Source of the DNA: Cinnamomum chago
Taxonomy: Eukaryota > Streptophyta > Magnoliopsida > Laurales > Lauraceae
Reading direction: 5' to 3'
Assembly (NCBI GenBank): GCA_038049695.1
Contig: CP142452.1
Coordinates: 81,386,501 to 81,450,500 of the forward strand
DNA length: 64,000 nucleotides
The translations under genes and the position numbers were made by a program. The notes under the pieces were generated by a model. The model saw nothing but the letters and a program-made list of their open reading frames with translations, was not told the DNA's origin and ran no database searches. Position 1 is the stretch's first letter. Each line of letters begins with the position of its first letter. This document shows positions 55,396-64,000 of this stretch, one piece after another.

Positions 55396-56989
55396 GAGTG
55401 CCAACACCATTGCACTATCAGTGTTATCTTCGACTTGCCATCTGCCTTCGAAGGGCTTGGACAAGTCCCCACGCCTGGAGGCCACCAGGTCGGCTTGCAG
55501 CATGTCCCTTGATTGGATACGTGCCCAAATTTTACTTCGATCCCAGTAAAAATATTTGATGGTTCCTCTACATATCATTCCTGGCGCAAAATGTCTATGT
55601 CTTGGAAACTTTTTATAAAAGAAAAGGGAGAGGTTACTCAGTACTAATTTTTATACCATGCATGCTTACATTCTAATAGATCAATGCTAGCTGAATGATG
55701 AGCACGAAAGAAATGGCTACAAGACGGGGGAGAGAAGCAGGAGTGCACGACAATAGGTACACGGGACATGGACACTGATGGAAGAAAGAAACAACCATAA
55801 CAAAGAGTGGAAAGTGAAATATTAGATTGTAGAGTGACAAATAAACGAACCCGAAATGGCAATGAGGGGAATATAAGTCACAACACTAACCCAAAAAAAA
55901 AAAATCTTACAAGAACAATAAACTGAATTGATAAGTCTCAATAGACAATTACACATAATAGCAACATTTGCAAGGCCGCCATCATTTCCATGTATTTCAT
56001 CCTATTTTGGTAGTCTATACACATTTTCATTATTTTCTCACCTTTACTTCTCCCTGGGAAGGACAGGTAGAAGTTCTATTAAAAGGGATTGAAAGCATTG
56101 CCTCCAAACATTGTGTTGATAAAGAACTACTCCAAAGGCGGTTGATAATCCTACTACCCATGTTCAGTCCACATGAATGAGCAAGCAGTTCACTGGTTTC
56201 ACTAAGTAGCAGTTACACTGCAAAATGAAAATTCATATTTCCAAGTTTCTGGAACTTCCAGAGAAGCCCGTGAATTCAGATCCCACATGCACACACTAAA
56301 GAATGGCCAATTTATACCTCTGGATGGAACAGCCTAGCCTCTAGGGGGGGCATCTAGAAGCATGACAATCATCGCAAGGTAGGGGGTTTGAATAGTCTTC
56401 CCACGACCAACTCCTGTGCAAAAAATATGTAAACATCCATCAGGTGGTACACCTTTGAGGGATTCAAATTTCTACATATCTTAGCTGTTACACAGTTAAA
56501 TATAAGGTTCTATTGAAGTGCCGATGCATTCATACATATATAAGAAAATACAGATCATTAGAGTCCAACCCCCCCAACCCCAATTCAGATGTTCTAACAT
56601 CCTTGACTGGAAAATTAACGGCAGGACAAAGTTTGATCCAAAAGGTGTTCAGTTCCTGTTATCCAGTGTTGAGGTTGTTCCCTAAAACTGCCTAACTGCA
56701 ACATTCCAAGCTTTCATTAATTAGAAGCTGCAATCCTCAAAAAGGATTTTCTTGATACTCACCACTTAATTATTTAGATCCTGCAATTTTCCTTTCCAAT
56801 ACAAACCCCCCACCTTCTTGCTAATCAAAGCATCAGACAAGATATGCTCTCTCGTAAATTCTCAACCCAGTTTATCGTACCCTTTTTAGTATTGGTTACA
56901 AAGGATTTTATTACTAAAAACCAAAAGATCAAAGGCACCAATCAAAAGATAGGGATGGAAAGGTATAAAAGCATTATACCATCAAAGCA

Positions 56990-57330
56990 GAAAAAAAAGT
57001 GCAAAGGTAAGAAAAGCAAAGGAAAAGGTTTATCCACCCCCTGCTTAGCCAAGTAGTCCGCCAAACCATTTGCTGGCTGCTTCAAAAGCTTGGACTCCAC
57101 TTGGATATATTTTTTTTATCAGTAACTCCACTTAGGATATCAGAAGCCAAAATTTTAATCTCATAGAAAAGGAAATGGAATCTCCATGGAATGATCAATG
57201 GAGAAGAAGCCCAAGAGACTGTATTGGATGCGTCACTTTCCACTACAAGGAGATCATGCAAATCATTGAAGTGCACCCAAAAGATGCAAAGGGCTTCTAA
57301 AATGGCCGCTTCCCGATTCATTGGATTCTA
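56990..57330 (-). pseudogene. LINE RNase H domain relic
   Basis: Minus-strand translation gives HDLLVVESDASNTVSWASS, then PWRFHFLFYEIKILASDI. After a frameshift, LKQPANGLADYLAKQG follows. This is the order of plant LINE RNase H-like domains (VESDS..., PWRF...NEI, ANG-AD-LAKQG). The domain is broken and no reverse transcriptase is attached. Confidence 0.7.
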
Positions 57331-59889
57331 AGATCCTAACATCCCCCACACCGTTACGAAGCACTCCTCCTATACCAGAAGGATAAAATTACTATGAAAT
57401 GGCTATGAACTTACAAGCCACCCTTAAAGATTCTTGGTGAGACCTTTAATCTCCGTTAAGCACAAGGTTCCAATGAATGAGCAACAGCTCAAAGTTGAAT
57501 TAGTGAGTGTTTAGGAGGCCAATCTTTCATATCTGGAATGGGATTGTTTTCCATCCAATTTGTGAAAGCCAGCTGCAATCCAAGCACATGCATGTAGTCC
57601 ATCATTTCAGTTACTATTCAGTACCTGTTACAAGGTTACACCTGCGTCTTCATCTCCTTAACATCAACCTGTACTTAGTCAGCCAAGTTCAGCAACACAA
57701 GGAAAGTCAATAGTGCTCAAATTTTACAGAAGCTACGCAACGTCTTTCCCTTGTACTGTGGCAGAGGGGATGGAGGGCTGGGACTGACAGTGTAGCGGGT
57801 GATAATGCGAATAACCCACAGTTAAGAAATCAAACACCAATTTAGACGAGCATCGTCATCCAGCTGGCAGTCTTCAAGTGGATAGTGAAAAACAAACAAT
57901 AATTAAACAGTAGAGATTCAGAGGGAAAGGATACCGAAAAAGTAAATGCCAGGATCATCTCACCAGGGTGGTTATTATGCTGTGGCCACTGTCAGTAAGA
58001 CCTTTAGACGGACAGCCCACTGTTCCCACATGTTGAGACTTGAGAGACATTCTGCATGAGGAGCAACCATATATATGATCCTCCTTCTGTACACTTAGTA
58101 TGTGTATTCATGTACATCCACCCACCTTCACATGTGTCTTTCTACAATGTACAATGTCATTCGACTCTTTCGAAAAAAAAATCTGAAAACAGAGGGGTGG
58201 GGCTGCATCGATGTTCTCACTTGTGAGATAGTAGTGAGAATTTGGGCAGTTCAGCATGGGTTTCTGAAGTTGAATTGCTCTCCTAGGAAGGGACATCATC
58301 CGGCGCCCCCACCCCAAGAACACACACACACACACACAAAGAGAGAGAGGAGCTGTCAACATAGTGATGAACCCAAATTACCCAACATGACGAGCAAACA
58401 ACTGTCAGTATCTTCAAACTACCTGCTAAGAACAATGTGATGTGTGAGTTTACCACAGAGAAGATTTCATTTTATATGGAGGATGAAAAAAAAAATCCTT
58501 CTGGACACAAGTAACAGCTATGAAGTGCAATGAGGTTAGTATGATGCCCGAAACTGAATGCAATTTGACTGGAATAGGAGTTATCTAGAAAACCCCTGCA
58601 ACATAAAAAGCTTGCTGATCACATTGGTAGAAGAGAGAAATTCTTGAAAGAGAAACTTTAGATCATAGAGACGATGAAGAAAATAATAAAATATAAAGGT
58701 CAAACCAAAGTAAAATATATATATTAACGCACAAAAGGCACCACCAAAATTAAACAAAACTAATAGTATTAATAAAAATATCTAGATTTTCTTGAACTTA
58801 TAGAAAACAGAGAAAAATGTAAAAAAAAAAAAAAAAATTATAGAATATATTGTAAGAAAAAATATAATATATAAAAAGAAACCAATCAGTAAAAATTAAG
58901 AAAAAATAAAGCATTTTGTTCGCTTCCTGTAGGGCTTCCACTTTAAAATTTTGCATCCTTGGCTTCCTCCAGGGCACATTTGTGTACATTCACAGAAAAC
59001 CAGTTCCACAGACTTTTTCCTCTCCCATAGAAAAATAAAATTAAACAGAAGCATTGGTACCGGTCTACTCGGTTCATTTTTCCACTTTTCCTCGCAGAAA
59101 AGCAGCCACACCAAACATGAAATTTATAGTAGTGCGGAAAATCTTTTCATACTTTTTTCGAGGAAATTTGTGTACACAAACATGCCCTAAGGGTTTTTAT
59201 GGACAAAAAGAAGGAAGAGGGAGAGAGATTACATTGTGACTTCCCCAATTATGAAATGCCAGCCTAGCAAGTTTTTTAGCCATATCTTAATTTAAGTACA
59301 GGTAACTATTTGGCTAATCCACTATGCATCGCAATGTGGTTTCCTTTTTTTTTTTTTTTGGGCTGAGGATTCCCCAATGATGTCTAAACCTTCGGATAAT
59401 CCTAAGCCTTCTATTGGTGCAAACTGTTGGCTATATCCTTCAACTTGTTGTTCTTAGAAAGGTCGTAGTGTATCCAGAAATGCAGCAAACTGTAAAAAAA
59501 TAAATATACATTCCTACCTAATGTGCTTTGCTTTCCCATTTCTATCCTGCTCTAGAATGTGGAATGGATATCCTCCGTTCTGTTAAAAATAAAAGAAGAA
59601 GAAGAAGAAAGGAAACCTATTACAATTTTGAGGAGCATCACCCGTTACATTATTCATATAAGAATTTGAGAGGAACATATAAACATAAAAAACAGAACTA
59701 AAAAAAGGAAAGAATAAGCTTACTCTGCATGCCCCTCCCATTTAAGGTCTTACTAGTTGCCACAACAAAAATAATTTAGTCCTGCAAATCAAAGGCGTAT
59801 AACCATATTACTGCCTTTTATTTTAGTTTTGACTTTTAAGAAATGAACTATTATAACTTGGGAAATTTATAACATTACTAGGAGGTCCA

Positions 59890-60418
59890 CTTGCCACCAT
59901 CATGGCCCCAAAAGAGTGATAAAAACTTCTCCTGTGAAAACAGGTCAGTATTAAGATTTTTATGAAGAAGTAGGCGAAATATTTAATTCACAGTATAGAT
60001 CATGCATTGAACAATTGAAGCCTTTTTTCATTGGTAAAACAGGTTGCATGTGTGGTTCACACCATCAACTGATGATGTCCCACAAGTAATTCATGCTGGA
60101 CAAGACTAGCCATCAAATGTTCCATTTCCATGACCATGGTACCAAAAGAGCAATAAAAATTTCTCCCAGTGAAAAAATATCAGTATCGGGATTTTTTTTG
60201 AAGAAATAAGATGAACATTTGGTCCACAGTAGAGGTTTAGCATTGTATTGTGAGGCCTTTTTTTTTATTGGTAAAACGTCGAGAACCTGCAATCACATGA
60301 TTACAACAATTAAGCACCTTTTATCTGCACAGAAGGATGCATGCGTGATTCTCACCATAAACTGATGACGTCCCAAAAGTAATTCATGTTGGACAAGTCT
60401 AGCCATCAAATGTTCAAC
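59890..60418. repeat. Tandem duplication of about 250 bp
   Basis: Two diverged direct copies abut (about 59,890-60,126 and 60,127-60,418). Shared landmarks are ATCATGGCCCC/CCATGGTACC then AAAAGAG, TTCTCC-GTGAAAA, the CATTGGTAAAAC/TATTGGTAAAAC words, and CAAGTCTAGCCATCAAATG-like ends. Unit 2 has an internal insertion after GGTAAAAC. Function unknown, non-coding. Confidence 0.7.
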
Positions 60419-61266
60419 TTTTTTCATTGAATGTGGACCATTGTTGTGTTTCAGTGTTGACCATCAAGGGGAACCTGTCAGTCCAAGGGTCACGAAAGGG
60501 GGTGGTTGGGTGGACCCCCAGAAATTTAAAAAACAAAAAAACAATAGTGATTGGAAAGTTATATATTTTTACATCACCCCTCCCCCCCCACTCTTCCCCT
60601 CTCTGAACTTTTGTTTTTACATAATGTTCCCCCAAAGGAAAATTTCCTGATTCCAACCCTGTTTGGAACATCAAATAATGGCCGCATGTACAAACACAAG
60701 ACTCAACAAACTACACAAAATCTAAGGTCGATGATCATACAATTCCTCTAAAAGTAGACTCTGAGGCAATCACTCAGTTTTGAAGAACTACAGGGACTAG
60801 AGCCTCTACATTGTACAGTTTGCTGAGACACCCAACTATCTGAGGTTCAATGACTCAAATGGTTGATCTAGTGAGATCCACTGTGGTCACCCCAAAAGTA
60901 AACCATATTAGAAGATCTGAGACATGTTTCTTGGCCTCTAGCTGGACGATTGTTGCAACCCTTTCATTCATTGCATTCATAAGGCAATGGTCCAAGAAAT
61001 ATATTACTCCAATCTTACACATTTTGGAGCATTCCCCATTCACCTGGGACGCACTGGATCTGTTGTCTAGATTACAGATTTCTGAGAACTAAATTTACAG
61101 GACTGAATGTCTCAATAAACTATACATTTACCAAGAACAAGACCATATAATTCCTCAATGTTACATGTAACAAACCTCATCTCCGAGATCTGATCCATTG
61201 AGTGGCATCTTAGAGCATGCAGCGTCTATGCAACGAGCATCAATGATAGAGTAAGCATCTCCCCTC

Positions 61267-64000
61267 TCATTCAGTATCGATATTGTCTTTCCTTCTGCTG
61301 TGCCTTAGGAAACTCAATCTCCTTGATGCATATGCCAGCGCCTCATGCAAATCACCTGTTGTTTTGATTTGAGGGATCAAGCCCCTATTCTCCAAATCCA
61401 TCAAAAGTCTTTTCCCTTTATCAATATCAATTTCCTTAGAGATAAGAACAATGAGAGCAGCATAAGTGGTGACATTAGGCCAAAGACCAATTTGTTTCAT
61501 CTCCTCGTAAATTTTAAAGGCCAAATCAACATGCCTATTACAGCAAAGTCCCATAATCAAAACGTTGTAAGTAATAGTGTCGGGTCTTATCTTGTAATGT
61601 TCCATCATGTCCAGTAAACTCAAAGCATCTACAAAATTTGATTCTTTGCAAAATGCATGCATGAGAGTCGTACAAGTAGCAATGGTTGGAACAAGCCCTG
61701 CCCGAAGCATGTAATTGAAAACCAGCACTGCTTCCTCAAGCTTTCCACACTTACAAAGCCCTCTAATGATAGCACTCTCAGCCACATCACTTGGTACAAT
61801 GCCTAATGCCTCCATCTCATCTTTCACTCGAAATGCTCCATGTATATCGCCGACCCTGCATTTTCCGTTAATCAATGTAATGTAATGTGTGTGCTTAGGA
61901 ATGAAACCCATATCAGGCATTTCAGTCAACACAATATGGGACTCTCGAAAAGCGCCCTTTCTGTTAAGTCCATCAATGATGTTATGGTAGATATTTTCAT
62001 CAGGAGACATCCCCAATTTAGTCATACAGTTAACTATATTGAAGGCATTTGTCATATCACCCTTCTCAGTATACTTGTTAATAAGCATGTTTAATGTCAA
62101 GTTATCAGGAATAATATCTTCTCTTATCATCTTGCCTAGGAACTTAACCCCAACGTCAGGCATGCCAGACTCACAAAACCCAAGAATTAGTGCATGATAA
62201 CTTATTTTATCAGGGATGAAGCCTGCCCCAGTCATTGTTTTATAAAGAGTAACAGATCTCGATAACATCCGGTTTTTAGAGTATCCCAGCAAGAGAATGT
62301 TATATGTAATCTGATTAGGACTTAAACCTTCACGTTGCATTGAGGTAACGAAATCCTCCACCTTTTGTATTTTTCCTGCCTGAAAGCTTCCGTCAATCAT
62401 TACATTGAACACACCGTTATCCAGGTATATGCCTTTTGAGGTCATCTCTTCATAAAGATAGAAGGCAGCCCTTTGTTGCCCTGCTTTAAACAGACCTCCG
62501 ATCAAACAAGTGTATGTCACATGGTTCGGAAACAAAGCCCTTTCAGCCATTTTCTGAAACAGATAGAACGCAGGAACCATCTTCCCTTTCCTACAAAAAC
62601 CACTTAAAAGAATATTGAATGTATAAATGTCAGGAGCTATGCTACTTTGAACCATTTCATCAAATAATTGCAATGCATCCTCCAACTTCCCCCCTCTGCA
62701 TTTCTCAACCAGTATGGTATTATAGATAACACTGTCAACGGCAAAAGGAATATCTTGCAACTTACGAAAAAATCTCTCCGCCACCTCTGAATTCCCTCCC
62801 TTGCACAACCCTTTCAAAAGATTCCCATACGTTAGAATAGTCGGAAAATGGCCCTTTCTAACCATTTCATCAAATGCATCAAATGCTCTCAATCCGTCGC
62901 CTTTATTTCCATAACTATTTATGACACAGTCAAAGCCAATGGAATTTGTAACCCTTCCAATTCTAGTCATATGCCGCAAGAACTCCTCTGCCTCTTCCAA
63001 TTTGCCACTTCTACAAAGAGCAGCAACCAATGTGTTACATGTGACCAGGCCCACATCATGACCCATGAGATTCATATTGACATAAAACTTCACTGCTTCA
63101 TTGACATTTCCTTGTTTGCAGAAGTTATAAATTATTGTTGCATATATGATATTGTTGGGTAGAACACCAGTAGCGTACATCTTGGATAGAATTTCCTTTA
63201 TATAGCTCATCTTCCCAGCCTTGCAACATCCATTTATAAGAACTGAATATGTGACGACATCAGGAAAATAACCAGCCTCAAACATTTTATCGAGTAAACA
63301 AAAAGCTTCATAGATTAGACCATTTTTGCAATGCCCATCAATCAAGATAGTGTATATTTTATAGTCAACTACTAGGCCATTTTTCCTCATTTTTTCAACA
63401 AGATTTCCTGCGGCATCTAGTTTTTGTTCCTTGCAAAACCCATTCAAAAGAGCACCATAACTGATCGCATTCGGTGTAAGTCCAATTGCTTCCATTTCGT
63501 CCATAAGCCTTGAAGCGTCGTTTATGTTTCCACTCAAGCAGTGCCCATTGATCAAAGTGTTGTAAGTAATACAACTCGGCAAAAGACCGAAACTCAACAT
63601 TTCTTCAAAAACACTAGCCGCTGCATCAATCTTCCCTTCTTTACAAAAACCATTAATGAGAATATTGTAAGTGAACTTGTCAGGAGAAAATCTATTTTTC
63701 CTCATTTTCTTCAGGACTAAATAAGCTCGTGCACTCCTTCCATTTTTACACAAATTGTCCATAATCACATTATGTGTGCATATATCCGCCTCAATACCTT
63801 TACTAGCCATACAATCCATCAGCTTGAAAGCTTCCTTAAACCTCCCCTTCTTACAATACCAATCAAGCAATGTATTGTAAGTAAATACATCAGGTATACA
63901 ACCAGTCTTTTCCATCTTTTTCAAAAGATCACGAGCTTTTCGAAGCTTCCCTTCCATGCAAAGCGAACTGAGCAATATATTGTAAGTGCTCACATTTGGG
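61267..64000 (-). CDS. P-class pentatricopeptide repeat protein, C-terminal 910 residues (5' end outside window)
   Basis: Open from the window edge to a stop at 61,267 with no intron. The edge reading P-N-V-S-T-Y-N is internal to a repeat, so the true start lies beyond 64,000. I can lay out 25 consecutive motifs of exactly 35 residues with no gap, then a 35-residue basic tail (SRRLSFLRHSRRKDNIDTE). All are P-type (T-Y-N-x-L-I-x-G-x-C-K pattern); no E, DYW or SMR domain. P-class proteins bind organellar RNA one base per repeat to stabilise, splice or translate it, and are imported through an N-terminal presequence not seen here. The architecture resembles Arabidopsis At5g55840, from memory. 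It faces the CslE genes tail to tail. Confidence 0.93.
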   Translation of the reverse strand, partial: PNVSTYNILLSSLCMEGKLRKARDLLKKMEKTGCIPDVFTYNTLLDWYCKKGRFKEAFKLMDCMASKGIEADICTHNVIMDNLCKNGRSARAYLVLKKMRKNRFSPDKFTYNILINGFCKEGKIDAAASVFEEMLSFGLLPSCITYNTLINGHCLSGNINDASRLMDEMEAIGLTPNAISYGALLNGFCKEQKLDAAGNLVEKMRKNGLVVDYKIYTILIDGHCKNGLIYEAFCLLDKMFEAGYFPDVVTYSVLINGCCKAGKMSYIKEILSKMYATGVLPNNIIYATIIYNFCKQGNVNEAVKFYVNMNLMGHDVGLVTCNTLVAALCRSGKLEEAEEFLRHMTRIGRVTNSIGFDCVINSYGNKGDGLRAFDAFDEMVRKGHFPTILTYGNLLKGLCKGGNSEVAERFFRKLQDIPFAVDSVIYNTILVEKCRGGKLEDALQLFDEMVQSSIAPDIYTFNILLSGFCRKGKMVPAFYLFQKMAERALFPNHVTYTCLIGGLFKAGQQRAAFYLYEEMTSKGIYLDNGVFNVMIDGSFQAGKIQKVEDFVTSMQREGLSPNQITYNILLLGYSKNRMLSRSVTLYKTMTGAGFIPDKISYHALILGFCESGMPDVGVKFLGKMIREDIIPDNLTLNMLINKYTEKGDMTNAFNIVNCMTKLGMSPDENIYHNIIDGLNRKGAFRESHIVLTEMPDMGFIPKHTHYITLINGKCRVGDIHGAFRVKDEMEALGIVPSDVAESAIIRGLCKCGKLEEAVLVFNYMLRAGLVPTIATCTTLMHAFCKESNFVDALSLLDMMEHYKIRPDTITYNVLIMGLCCNRHVDLAFKIYEEMKQIGLWPNVTTYAALIVLISKEIDIDKGKRLLMDLENRGLIPQIKTTGDLHEALAYASRRLSFLRHSRRKDNIDTE

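Larger units (their letters stand above)
35825..56585. repeat. Segmental duplication, copy 2 (contains CslE copy 2)
   Basis: Direct-orientation copy of 1-25,364, separated from it by about 10.5 kb of single-copy DNA. It begins near 35,825 (shared run 'agcctacccatttttcttgagg') and stops near 56,585. It lacks the four large insertions of copy 1 and has its own: a LINE at 37,275-37,840, a foldback at 44,600-44,796, and a replaced block at 43,411-43,800. The single-copy spacer is not repeated after it, so the arrangement is A-spacer-A and not two abutting tandem units. Confidence 0.93.
56586..61266. other. Gene-free region downstream of the PPR gene
   Basis: Outside the LINE relic and tandem repeat listed separately I see no gene. 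It contains (CA)n/(GA)n at about 58,320-58,350, poly(A) at 58,820-58,837 and AT-rich DNA. The part next to 61,266 is the presumed 3' UTR of the PPR gene. Confidence 0.5.

Noticed and set aside
63960..64000. The right-hand GTG codon as the PPR start
   Set aside because: The frame is open to the window edge, and the residues there (P-N-V-S-T-Y-N) are the interior of a PPR motif, so the gene continues outside.

Overview
This is nuclear DNA from a flowering plant. The evidence is multi-exon genes with long AT-rich introns, plant-type transposable elements (hAT and foldback MITEs, RTE-type LINE relics, a TRIM, a Cassandra-like 5S-bearing LTR), and plant-specific gene families (CslE cellulose-synthase-like and a P-class PPR protein). 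The lineage cannot be fixed from this sequence alone.

Layout. (1) 1-25,364 and 35,825-56,585 are two copies of one segmental duplication in direct orientation. Each carries a complete eight-exon CslE gene on the + strand: 9,970-19,421 and 45,514-53,909. Both spliced models are 2,229 nt and encode 742 aa, and I count 23 amino-acid differences between them. Their upstream halves (about 9.9 kb) hold no gene, only aligned transposon debris. (2) Between the copies, 25,365-35,824 is single-copy DNA. It holds a TRIM element and a five-exon gene (30,393-35,388) for a 300-aa protein that I do not firmly recognise but which looks RRM-like. (3) From 56,585 to 61,266 I see no gene, only a LINE RNase H relic, microsatellites and a 250-bp tandem duplication. 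(4) 61,267-64,000 (minus strand) is the 3' part of an intronless P-class PPR gene with 25 unbroken 35-residue repeats; its 5' end lies outside the window.

Because the duplication supplies an empty site for each later insertion, several mobile elements can be delimited to the base. In copy 1 these are a 226-bp foldback (477-702), a 680-bp hAT (8,628-9,307), a 988-bp hAT inside CslE intron 4 (15,614-16,601) and a 3.25-kb LTR element (21,153-24,400, 5-bp target duplication). Copy 2 has a LINE (37,275-37,840) and one or two foldback MITEs.

The most unusual object is the 3.25-kb element. Its left terminus is a 2.87-kb Gypsy-type LTR followed by a tRNA-Met primer site. Its right terminus is a 221-bp Cassandra-like LTR with 5S rRNA-derived sequence. 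Such a hybrid should not arise from ordinary reverse transcription. The CslE genes are otherwise notable for (GA)n/(CT)n tracts bracketing exon 1 and for a promoter built almost entirely from foldback elements.
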